A stretch of 64,000 nt of DNA, from assembly GCA_947454235.1 (NCBI GenBank), contig CANGIY010000004.1:124001-188000 (forward strand), in the 5' to 3' direction. A program made the position numbers and the translations under genes. The notes beneath the pieces are model-generated. The model saw nothing but the letters and a program-made list of their open reading frames with translations, was not told the origin of the DNA and searched no databases. Shown piece by piece: positions 56,679 through 64,000 of the stretch; positions within the stretch are counted from its first letter, which is position 1; every line of letters begins with the position of its first letter. This DNA comes from Chitinophagaceae bacterium (GTDB taxonomy: Bacteria; Bacteroidota; Bacteroidia; Chitinophagales; Chitinophagaceae).

Positions 56679-59609
56679 ATGAAATTACTTAATCGTATCA
56701 GCTTAACTGTCGGTTTAATACTGGCGGCACAGGCAGCTTCTTTTGGTCAATACGAATGGAAAGAGGCATCGTCAGAAGGGTTTAGTTACAGGTATGTAAC
56801 CAACGACCCTATGCAAACGCGCTTCTACACATTGAAAAATGGGTTGACCGTAATTCTAAGTCCTACTACCAAGGAACCACGTATGCACGTGTTTATTGCT
56901 ACTAAAGCAGGTAGTAAAACAGATCCTTCCGATCATACTGGGCTTGCGCACTACCTCGAGCACATGATGTTCAAAGGCACGAGCAATTACGGTTCGCTTG
57001 ACTGGAGTAAGGAGAAGCCATACCTAGATATGATTGATGCATTGTACGAGCAATACAACCATACTACCGACGATGCAAAACGTGCGGGTATTTATCATCA
57101 AATCGACTCAGTTTCGGGGCTTGCTGCTAAGTGGGCTATTGCCAACGAGTATGATAAAATGATGAGCAACATGGGTGCTACAGGTACCAATGCCTTCACT
57201 TCGTTTGAACAAACTGTGTACACTGAAGATATTCCTTCAAATGCAGTAGATAAATTCCTTGCTGTACAATTTGAGCGTTTCAGAAATCCGGTATTCAGGA
57301 TTTTCCATACCGAACTGGAAGCGGTTTATGAAGAGAAAAACCGTACGCTCGATAACGACAACAGAAAAGTGTCGGAATTAATGCTTTCTGAAATTTTCAA
57401 GAACCACAACTACGGTAAACAAACTACCATAGGTACTGTTGAGCACTTGAAAAATCCTTCTTTGCTCGAAATTAAAAAGTACTTCCAGACGTACTATGTA
57501 CCTAACAACATGGGCGTAATCATCTCTGGTGATTTCAACCCTGATGAACTGATTCAGAAAGTAGCAGCTTTGTTTGGTCAACTGGAGAAAAAAGATGTAC
57601 CTAAGTACACATTCTCGCCTGAAGCACCAATCACGGCTCCTATCGAAAAAGAAGTGTTTGGACCTGATGCAGAATTTGTGTCAATCGGTTACAGAATGCC
57701 GGGTATTCACTCTAAAGAAGCAATTCTTGCAGATATTACCGGTCAGGTATTAACCAACGGCAAGGCCGGTTTGATGGACTTGAACCTTGTTAAAAAGCAA
57801 AAGCTACTCCGAGCATCTGCATCTGCTGATGTATTGATTGACTACGGTTACATGGAATTGCGTGGTAACCCTTCTTTGAACCAATCGCTTGATGAGGTTA
57901 AGAAATTGATGTTGGGTGAAATCGAAAACCTGAAAGCCGGTAAGTTTGATGACGATTTGTTGGTGTCTATCATCAATAACCAGAAAAAGGGTATGATGAA
58001 GCAATCAGAAAAGTACAGCAGTCGTGCATATACTTTGATGAATGCATTTACCAGCGAAGAAGATTGGTTAGAAGATGTTGCTTACATTGACAGGTTGAGC
58101 AAAATCACTAAGAAAGACATAGTTGAGTTTGCTAAAAAATACCTCGCTAACAACTATGTTGTTGTTTACAAACGTAAAGGTGAAGCGAAGGGCACAGCCA
58201 AAGTGGCTAAACCACCAATCACTCCGGTTGAAACAAACGCAGGTAAACAATCTGATTTCGTGAAGAATGTAAATGAGATGCCTGTTAAAGACATTCAGCC
58301 TGTATTCCTCGATTTCAAAAAAGACTTCCAACACAGCACCTTGGGTGGGGCAGAAGTGATGTATGTGAAAAACGAAGAAAATGGTTTGTTCCGTTTGGCT
58401 TACCGCTTCAATATGGGTAACTGGAACGATAAACGTCTTTCAATTGCTGGTCAATATCTTCAGTTCCTTGGTACTGATAAAATGACTTCTGAAGCCATTT
58501 CGAAAGAGTTTTACAAATTGGCGTGCAGCTTCAATATTTCTGTATCTAACGAAAACACGACTGTAAACATTGAAGGTTTACAAGAGAATTTCGACAAAGC
58601 AGTAGCATTGTTCGAAGACTTGTTGACTCATTGTAAAGCCGACGATAAAGCACTTGAATCGTTGAAAGCACGTATGTTGAAAACGCGTACTGATGCTAAA
58701 AACAACAAGGCGCAAATCATGTCAGGTCTTACCAACTTCGCTAAATACGGCCCAGAAAATCCGTTTAACTATGTAATGAGCAACGATGATTTGAAGAACC
58801 TGAAAGGCAGTGACCTTGTTGATATTCTTCATTCACTTTCATCATACAACCACAGGGTGATTTATTATGGCCCACAAGCGTTGACTGGTTTTGTAGGTAC
58901 TATGAAAAAGCTTCATGCTGTACCTTCTAAATTCAAACCTGAACCAACTCAAAAAACATTCTCTTTCACCACTCAAAAAGCGAACGAAGTATTGTTTGCT
59001 GACTACGATATGGTTCAAAGCGAAATTCGTTGGGTAAGAAACGTACCGGGTTACAGTGCTGATAAACAAGTGACTATTGATTTGTTCAACAACTACTTCG
59101 GTGCAGGTATGGGTGCATTGGTATTCCAGACTATTCGTGAAAGTAAAGCGTTGGCTTATTCAACTTACGCATCGTATGTAACTCCTGAAAAGAAAGAGGA
59201 TCCTTACACTATGTTGGCTTATGTAGGTTGTCAGGCTGATAAATTCAACGAGTCTATTAAAGCAATGAACGAATTGCTGACTGATTTGCCGGAAGTATCT
59301 AACAACATTGCTTCAGCTAAATCGGCATTGAAGAAAGACATTGAAACTGAACGTATCACACAGGATGGTATCATTTATACCTACATTGTTGCTGAGCGTA
59401 AAGGTCTTAAAGACGACATCAGGCGCAATGAGTACGACAATGTAGATAAAGTAAACTATGGAACTCTTAAACAATTCCATAGCGATAATATCTCTAAAAA
59501 GCCTTACACATATTGCATCGTTGCTTCTGAAAAGAAAGTGTCAATGGACGATATGAAGAAAGTAGGTAATGTTACCAAGCTTACTATGGAACAAATCTTC
59601 GGTTACTAA
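56679..59609 (+). CDS. M16 family zinc metalloprotease (pitrilysin-like), two-half protein
   Basis: The signal peptide (about 1-23, LILAAQAASFGQ) places it in the periplasm or outside. The N-terminal active half carries the inverted zinc motif HYLEH (H91, E94, H95) and the distal Glu in EAVYEEKNRTLDND. Residues about 500-976 form the second, non-catalytic half with the usual RxxY-like region (FQTIRESKALAYSTYASYV). The length of 976 residues is typical of Bacteroidota M16 enzymes, which degrade peptides inside a closed chamber. It is monocistronic with a strong terminator. Confidence 0.93.
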   Translation: MKLLNRISLTVGLILAAQAASFGQYEWKEASSEGFSYRYVTNDPMQTRFYTLKNGLTVILSPTTKEPRMHVFIATKAGSKTDPSDHTGLAHYLEHMMFKGTSNYGSLDWSKEKPYLDMIDALYEQYNHTTDDAKRAGIYHQIDSVSGLAAKWAIANEYDKMMSNMGATGTNAFTSFEQTVYTEDIPSNAVDKFLAVQFERFRNPVFRIFHTELEAVYEEKNRTLDNDNRKVSELMLSEIFKNHNYGKQTTIGTVEHLKNPSLLEIKKYFQTYYVPNNMGVIISGDFNPDELIQKVAALFGQLEKKDVPKYTFSPEAPITAPIEKEVFGPDAEFVSIGYRMPGIHSKEAILADITGQVLTNGKAGLMDLNLVKKQKLLRASASADVLIDYGYMELRGNPSLNQSLDEVKKLMLGEIENLKAGKFDDDLLVSIINNQKKGMMKQSEKYSSRAYTLMNAFTSEEDWLEDVAYIDRLSKITKKDIVEFAKKYLANNYVVVYKRKGEAKGTAKVAKPPITPVETNAGKQSDFVKNVNEMPVKDIQPVFLDFKKDFQHSTLGGAEVMYVKNEENGLFRLAYRFNMGNWNDKRLSIAGQYLQFLGTDKMTSEAISKEFYKLACSFNISVSNENTTVNIEGLQENFDKAVALFEDLLTHCKADDKALESLKARMLKTRTDAKNNKAQIMSGLTNFAKYGPENPFNYVMSNDDLKNLKGSDLVDILHSLSSYNHRVIYYGPQALTGFVGTMKKLHAVPSKFKPEPTQKTFSFTTQKANEVLFADYDMVQSEIRWVRNVPGYSADKQVTIDLFNNYFGAGMGALVFQTIRESKALAYSTYASYVTPEKKEDPYTMLAYVGCQADKFNESIKAMNELLTDLPEVSNNIASAKSALKKDIETERITQDGIIYTYIVAERKGLKDDIRRNEYDNVDKVNYGTLKQFHSDNISKKPYTYCIVASEKKVSMDDMKKVGNVTKLTMEQIFGY

Positions 59610-59635
59610 TCGTTGGTTTATTTTCAATATTTCGA

Positions 59636-59664
59636 CACCCTGCCGCACCGCGGCGGGGTGTTTT
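59636..59664 (+). terminator. Intrinsic terminator after the M16 protease gene
   Basis: An 11-bp GC-rich stem (59636-59646 with 59650-59660, one T-G wobble) with a 3-nt loop is followed by TTTT. It lies 26 nt after the stop codon. Confidence 0.88.
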
Positions 59665-59727
59665 GCTTTGAATGCGATTGCAAATTTTGAATTGTTCAAA
59701 ATCATCTACCAATCACCTAAAATCGAT

Positions 59728-59735
59728 TAATTTTG
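59728..59735 (+). promoter_or_regulatory. putative -7 promoter element of gpmI
   Basis: TAATTTTG fits TAnnTTTG and ends 5 nt before the gpmI ATG, predicting a leaderless or very short leader. No -33 box is clear. Confidence 0.42.
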
Positions 59736-59740
59736 CAGCC

Positions 59741-61270
59741 ATGTCGAAAAAAGCTCTTTTGTTGATTATGGACGGTTGGGGTCATGGTAGGGTGCCCGCC
59801 GCTGATGCCATCGCAAATGCAAATGTGCCATTTGTGAAGTCGTTATATGCACAATATCCAAATAATGAATTGATTACTTGCGGTGAAGCCGTGGGTTTGC
59901 CTGACGGGCAAATGGGTAATTCGGAGGTAGGTCACCTCAATATTGGTGCCGGGCGTATTGTGTACCAAGAGCTTGAACGTATCAACGTAGCGATTAGAAG
60001 CGGTGAAATGGAGAAAAACGAAACTCTTCAGAATGCTTTCAAAGCAGCGGCAGATGGTAAACGTACGCTTCACTTTATGGGGCTTGTAAGCGATGGGGGA
60101 GTGCACTCGCACATCAGCCATATCAAGGCTTTGGCTACATTGGCAAAAAAATACAATGTGCCAGACGTTGCTGTTCATGCTTTCACCGATGGTCGTGATA
60201 CCGACCCTAAGAGCGGTTTAGAGTTCGTAAAAGATTTGTATCAGCATTTGAATCAGGAAAACTGCAAACTCGCATCTATCACAGGTCGTTTCTATGCTAT
60301 GGACCGCGATAAGCGCTGGGAGCGTGTGAAATTTGCGTTCGATGGACTTACTCAAGCGATAGGCACTAAGGCGCAAGACCCAATAGCTGCTATTCAGGCG
60401 TCTTATGATGCTGACGTAACAGACGAGTTCATTAAGCCTATTATTATGTGCGATAGCAATAACCAGCCACTTGCTACTATTAAAGAAGGTGATGTTGTTA
60501 TTTGCTTCAACTTCCGTACTGATAGGTGTCGCGAAATCACTGTTGCCCTTACGCAACAAGATTTCCCTGACCAAAACATGAAAACCATTCCTTTGCACTA
60601 TGTAACAATGACAGAATATGACAAGAGTTACAAAGGTGTCAATGTAATATTCACCAATTCTGACTTGAAAAATACCTTAGGCGAGGTGTTGGAGACAGCA
60701 GGTAAAACCCAGATCAGGATTGCAGAAACGGAGAAGTACCCACACGTAACATTCTTTTTCTCGGGTGGTCGTGAACTACCTTTTAATGGTGAAAAGCGCA
60801 TCATGGCACAATCGCCACGCGACGTGACTACTTACGACCAAAAGCCTGAAATGAGTGCGTACGAAATCACAGATAAAATACTCCCTGAAATCAACAGCCA
60901 GTCGGTTGACTTTATTTGCCTCAACTTTGCTAATCCTGATATGGTGGGGCACACAGGTGTTTGGAGTGCAGTAACCAAGGCGGTAGAAACGGTTGATAGT
61001 TGTGTGTCTAAAATTGTACCTGCTGCTTTGGCCAACGGTTATGCTGTTTTCCTTACTGCCGACCACGGTAATGCCGATTTCTTAATTAATGAAGACGGTA
61101 CACCGAATACGGCACACAGCTTGAATCCGGTTCCATTGTTTCTAATATCTAACGACTACAAGGGCAAATTAAAAACAGGTAAGTTGGGCGACCTCGCACC
61201 AACCATTCTCACATACATGGGCGTGCCTGTGCCTGCTGAAATGACGGGAGATATACTGATTGAAGCATAG
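59741..61270 (+). CDS. gpmI: 2,3-bisphosphoglycerate-independent phosphoglycerate mutase
   Basis: This alkaline-phosphatase-superfamily enzyme of glycolysis interconverts 3- and 2-phosphoglycerate with two Mn ions. Motifs are LLLIMDGWGHG (metal Asp11), GQMGNSEVGHLNIGAGR (nucleophile Ser61), AFTDGRDTDP, FNFRTDR, NFANPDMVGHTG and LTADHGNAD. ATG 59741 gives 509 residues, the usual length; the 23-codon upstream extension covers the promoter-like element and is not coding. Confidence 0.96.
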   Translation: MSKKALLLIMDGWGHGRVPAADAIANANVPFVKSLYAQYPNNELITCGEAVGLPDGQMGNSEVGHLNIGAGRIVYQELERINVAIRSGEMEKNETLQNAFKAAADGKRTLHFMGLVSDGGVHSHISHIKALATLAKKYNVPDVAVHAFTDGRDTDPKSGLEFVKDLYQHLNQENCKLASITGRFYAMDRDKRWERVKFAFDGLTQAIGTKAQDPIAAIQASYDADVTDEFIKPIIMCDSNNQPLATIKEGDVVICFNFRTDRCREITVALTQQDFPDQNMKTIPLHYVTMTEYDKSYKGVNVIFTNSDLKNTLGEVLETAGKTQIRIAETEKYPHVTFFFSGGRELPFNGEKRIMAQSPRDVTTYDQKPEMSAYEITDKILPEINSQSVDFICLNFANPDMVGHTGVWSAVTKAVETVDSCVSKIVPAALANGYAVFLTADHGNADFLINEDGTPNTAHSLNPVPLFLISNDYKGKLKTGKLGDLAPTILTYMGVPVPAEMTGDILIEA

Positions 61271-61339
61271 GGTGCTGCCCCCAACGCCAGTCCAAAAAAA
61301 AAGTGTAACAAAGATTATTAATGTATAAGATTGAGATTG

Positions 61340-61373
61340 AACAGTAGTGGGCTTATGCCTACTACTGTTTTTT
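61340..61373 (+). terminator. Intrinsic terminator after gpmI
   Basis: A 13-bp stem (61340-61352 with 61357-61369, one G-T wobble) with a TTAT loop is followed by a run of six T. Confidence 0.9.
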
Positions 61374-61468
61374 GTTTGTGTGATGTACTTAAACTAAAAT
61401 TGTCTCTTTTCATTTGATAGATTATTTAAAATAATTAGTATAAATGACGATTTTTTTAAAAAATGCAT

Positions 61469-61476
61469 TAGATTTG
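61469..61476 (+). promoter_or_regulatory. putative -7 promoter element of the heme-binding-like gene
   Basis: TAGATTTG fits TAnnTTTG and lies 40 nt before the ATG at 61517. The leader between is almost only A and T. A T7 run lies where the -33 box would be, but no TTTG. Confidence 0.42.
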
Positions 61477-61516
61477 TTGTGATAAAAAATTTAAAATTAT
61501 TTTAAAACTGTTAAAA

Positions 61517-62512
61517 ATGGCAAATCAACCAGTTCTCTCAAGCGCGGGTATTAAAGCTTATTCCGTTGCGAACTTGACTCAGTCTCAAATTAATCAACTC
61601 GGACCATTAGCGAATTTGATTGGAGTGTGGGAAAATGCACCCGCTCCGGAAGGTAAAACATCTACGGGATGGAACGTTATCATGGTTCCTGGTCCGCAAA
61701 ATGGCTTTAAACTTGAAGTGATGCCCTACTCCGAGGTATTAGAGTTTAAGCCCGTTGTTATTGCCGCCGCAAACAAAGGGCCATTTAGTGGTAATAATGA
61801 GGAGGTGCAACATATTGTTGGTCTGATGTACAATCAAAAGATCACAAGTTTGTGTCATGACCAATGTACTGACCCTGATTTGAAAGCACCTAATGTGATA
61901 CACATGGAAACAGGCTTGTTTTTGAACGTAAAGGATTTTAATACGCAAGCAGGTCTTGAAAATTCGAATGGTTTGGTTTTAGACTTTGCACGTCTGGCGA
62001 CAATTCCGCACGGAAATTCCGTTCTTGCAATAGGGCAAACAAGGCAACCAAAAGGGTTCTCATCTGGTTCAATCAAAAGTATCAGCGGGTTACCAGAGCC
62101 AATTAACGATTTCGACTCATTTAGAATAGGCTACCTTACTGGATTAGAAAACCCTTCGCCTTCAGCGAGACCATTTCCAGAATTCCCTGATATGGACCCT
62201 AACCATTTCTTGAACGATACAATTAAAGGTCAAACTTTTTCAAACGTTTGGGAAATAACAATGGATACAGGAAATGCGACAGGAGGAATATTAAACATTC
62301 CGTTTATTCAAAATAACGTAACAACTTCACAAGTTTCTTCTTCGTTTTGGATCGAACAGTTAACAAACGGTACATGGCAACTACAATATAGCCAGTTCAT
62401 CTATCTGCTTTTCCCTGGTCCAGGAAGTAACGGTAAGCCAATTCAAGTAAAATGGCCACACACAACAATTAATACACTCCGTAAATCAAACTTAACAACG
62501 ATGACTTATTAA
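61517..62512 (+). CDS. Heme-binding-like beta-barrel protein
   Basis: This 331-residue protein has the layout I associate with a Bacteroidota 'heme-binding protein' family of nitrobindin-like barrels. The start is LGPLANLIGVWENAP with GWNVIMVPGP, then a middle HMETGLFLNVKD and ARLATIPHGNSVLAIGQ. It ends with SFWIEQLTNGTWQLQYSQFI and WPHTTINTLRK. There is no signal peptide (MANQPVLSS...), so it is cytoplasmic unless exported unconventionally. Heme binding is not proven from sequence. It stands alone, bounded by two terminators, and has a leader resembling that of the LysM operon. Confidence 0.6.
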   Translation: MANQPVLSSAGIKAYSVANLTQSQINQLGPLANLIGVWENAPAPEGKTSTGWNVIMVPGPQNGFKLEVMPYSEVLEFKPVVIAAANKGPFSGNNEEVQHIVGLMYNQKITSLCHDQCTDPDLKAPNVIHMETGLFLNVKDFNTQAGLENSNGLVLDFARLATIPHGNSVLAIGQTRQPKGFSSGSIKSISGLPEPINDFDSFRIGYLTGLENPSPSARPFPEFPDMDPNHFLNDTIKGQTFSNVWEITMDTGNATGGILNIPFIQNNVTTSQVSSSFWIEQLTNGTWQLQYSQFIYLLFPGPGSNGKPIQVKWPHTTINTLRKSNLTTMTY

Positions 62513-62539
62513 TTTCTGTGAGGTTATTAAATATTAATC

Positions 62540-62574
62540 AAAGCAGGGTTTCGCAAAATGAAACCCTGCTTTTT
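62540..62574 (+). terminator. Intrinsic terminator after the heme-binding-like gene
   Basis: A perfect 11-bp stem AGCAGGGTTTC/GAAACCCTGCT (62542-62552 with 62560-62570) with a 7-nt loop is followed by TTTT. The stem can extend by A-T pairs. Confidence 0.92.
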
Positions 62575-62602
62575 ATTAGTATAATCAGTCCTGCTGCAAA
62601 AT

Positions 62603-62636
62603 AAAATAGGCTGCCCCTTTTGAGACAGCCTATTTT
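62603..62636 (-). terminator. Intrinsic terminator of porG, probably bidirectional
   Basis: A perfect 11-bp inverted repeat AAAATAGGCTG/CAGCCTATTTT (62603-62613 with 62626-62636) with a 12-nt loop. T-rich ends occur on both strands. It lies 18 nt after the stop of the convergent porG-like gene. Confidence 0.82.
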
Positions 62637-62653
62637 AATGATATCAAGTCAGC

Positions 62654-63523
62654 TTAGAAAATTTCTCTTTTGTAGAAACCAGGACACCTTGTTTTAGTAT
62701 ATTCCCTGTTGTTGCCAAATGCTTTGAAGTAAATGTTCAAACCAATGTTTACGAAGTAATACCAGTCGTTTGCATTACTTTGGCCGCGTTGGAAGCCGTA
62801 GTATGGGTTGTTGTGATCCCAATCTTTCAATGCGTTTCCACGGTATGACATTTGTTTTGCAAGTACGCCTTTGTATGCTTTTAATGTATCGAGGTCAACG
62901 TATGATTTACTAACGTCGTCAATGTAGTCGGTATTAGTATAACGGAAACCGACTTCGGTAGTAAGCATAAATGTTTTACCAATAAAGAACTTAAAACCAC
63001 CACCAAACGGGAACGCCATATTGATGTTGCTATAAGGTTTGCGGTCAGGATACATTGGTAATCCTTCACCTTCAGTACTCAAAGGTTTCAAAAATACTTT
63101 GTCGCCATTTGGGTCTTTAGAAAAAGGGTTGAAATAGAAAGCTGAAATACCGCCGAATACGTAAGGTGTAGCTTTAAAATAATAAGCTTCAATAGGAATG
63201 AAGTTGAATTCCAAACCACCGTGCATTTCAAACAAGTGAGTGCCAAAGTCTAGATTCCTAGCTTTATAAACTGAGATTTCGCTCATGCTATCAGCTCCGC
63301 TGAGAGAGGTATATGATGCACCGAAACGCAAACTAACCCAAGGATTCATTGAATACTTGTAAATAATGCCACCCATAGGAGCCCATCCGTACTTAGGAAA
63401 CATCTTTTGAGTGAGGTCTCCATAGTAGTTTGATAAACCGGCAGTAATGCCAATTTCATGGTGTTCTTGTGCCTCAGCCTGAGTCACTCCTAATAGAATC
63501 AGAGCAAGTAAAATTCGTTTCAA
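62654..63523 (-). CDS. porG: PorG-like outer-membrane beta-barrel (DUF6089)
   Basis: The signal peptide (MKRILLALILLGVTQAEA, then Q) is followed by HHEIGITAGLSNYYGDL, a hallmark of the DUF6089/PorG family. An eight-strand-like barrel follows: YSMNPWVSLRFGASYTSL, FMLTTEVGFRYTNTDYIDDV, WYYFVNIGLNIYFK. The C-terminal RCPGFYKREIF is also typical. PorG is an outer-membrane component of type IX secretion that contacts the PorK/PorN ring. The length of 289 residues is slightly above P. gingivalis PorG. It is divergent from tyrS. Confidence 0.82.
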   Translation of the reverse strand: MKRILLALILLGVTQAEAQEHHEIGITAGLSNYYGDLTQKMFPKYGWAPMGGIIYKYSMNPWVSLRFGASYTSLSGADSMSEISVYKARNLDFGTHLFEMHGGLEFNFIPIEAYYFKATPYVFGGISAFYFNPFSKDPNGDKVFLKPLSTEGEGLPMYPDRKPYSNINMAFPFGGGFKFFIGKTFMLTTEVGFRYTNTDYIDDVSKSYVDLDTLKAYKGVLAKQMSYRGNALKDWDHNNPYYGFQRGQSNANDWYYFVNIGLNIYFKAFGNNREYTKTRCPGFYKREIF

Positions 63524-63673
63524 GATTGTAAATTTTAATTTGGCTACCGCAAGGTAACTACAAAATTCGGAATTAAAAACATATTAAGCAAGCGTTTCGG
63601 GAATTATGTTGTTTTTTATTTCTTCTTTTCGGGGTTAATTCACATCTCGGAGTTAATGGCTGAATTATTAGTT

Positions 63674-63681
63674 TATTTTTG
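63674..63681 (+). promoter_or_regulatory. putative -7 promoter element of tyrS
   Basis: TATTTTTG fits TAnnTTTG and ends 20 nt before the tyrS ATG, the same spacing as for rnd and the M16 gene. No -33 TTTG is clear. Confidence 0.4.
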
Positions 63682-63701
63682 CGCTCTCGAAATTAAAATA
63701 A

Positions 63702-64000
63702 ATGACAAATCTAGTAGCGGAATTACGTGAAAGAGGGCTGATACAGGAAATAATGCCCGGCACTGAAGAACAACTGATGAAAGAAATGACATCGGGATAT
63801 ATAGGCTTTGACCCAACCGCAGATAGCCTGCATGTTGGTAGTATGTTGCAAATAACGCTTTTGATGCGTTTGCAGCGTGCGGGGCATAAACCTTATGCGC
63901 TCGTTGGCGGTGCTACTGGTATGGTGGGCGACCCTTCGGGTAAGTCGGCTGAAAGAAACCTGTTGGATATTGAAACCATTCAGAAAAACATTGATGGAAT
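63702..64000 (+). CDS. tyrS: Tyrosine-tRNA ligase, N-terminal part (runs off the window)
   Basis: Translation from the ATG at 63702 gives TyrS-type sequence: [39 protein letters not shown] (HVGS is the class I HIGH motif) and [20 protein letters not shown]. It charges tRNA-Tyr. Only the first 99 codons are present; the KMSKS loop and the anticodon-binding S4 domain lie beyond the window end. Confidence 0.95.
   Translation, partial: MTNLVAELRERGLIQEIMPGTEEQLMKEMTSGYIGFDPTADSLHVGSMLQITLLMRLQRAGHKPYALVGGATGMVGDPSGKSAERNLLDIETIQKNIDG

Overview
The window looks like a chromosome segment of a Bacteroidota bacterium, probably a Chitinophagaceae/Sphingobacteriia-type relative. The evidence is two PorP/SprF proteins, a PorG-like (DUF6089) barrel, a protein with a type IX secretion (T9SS) C-terminal sorting domain, a SusC/RagA-style TonB receptor with a carboxypeptidase-regulatory-like plug extension, a MetH lacking its homocysteine domain, and promoters with the Bacteroidota TAnnTTTG -7 element. 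Most genes are ordinary housekeeping genes. No insertion sequence, prophage, CRISPR array or rRNA gene was seen.

Layout. 1-5.8 kb: rnd, rimM, trmD, rpe and a TonB-dependent receptor on the plus strand. 5.9-6.5 kb: tRNA-Lys(TTT) followed by a compact GIY-YIG nuclease gene. A perfect 77-bp direct repeat (tRNA 3' half plus terminator) brackets this gene, and its 3' end runs into a degenerate tRNA. 6.6-8.1 kb: a GT-C-like membrane glycosyltransferase. 8.2-25.0 kb: one five-gene minus-strand operon, with a small beta-rich protein, a small secreted protein, a 1239-residue orphan, an endonuclease/exonuclease/phosphatase (EEP) enzyme and a giant 3645-residue LysM protein; this is the least explained part. 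25.5-28.1 kb: an AraC/GyrI-like regulator translationally coupled to a CgeB-like glycosyltransferase, then a DUF4337 protein. 28.3-33.9 kb: a cell-surface protein with about twelve tandem Ig-like repeats and a T9SS sorting domain.

34-42.4 kb: AsmA-like protein, engB, ubiE/menG, a YegI-like kinase with a helix-hairpin-helix, ispD, a DUF6150 protein and an acyltransferase. 42.4-49.1 kb: an NHL-repeat protein, then a cluster of five two-component signalling genes (sigma-54 activator, PAS kinase, receiver-PAS-kinase hybrid and two single-domain receivers). 49.2-63.5 kb: metH, tandem porP/sprF genes, a palindrome-rich spacer, an ABC exporter, an M16 protease, gpmI, a heme-binding-like beta-barrel protein and porG. 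The window ends inside tyrS.

Functional links. The PorP/SprF pair, the PorG-like barrel and the sorting-domain protein all belong to type IX secretion or gliding. The 17-kb LysM operon lacks any visible export signal on its large proteins, and I could not assign a function to it. The GIY-YIG/tRNA locus has the geometry of a small mobile module that regenerates its tRNA target.
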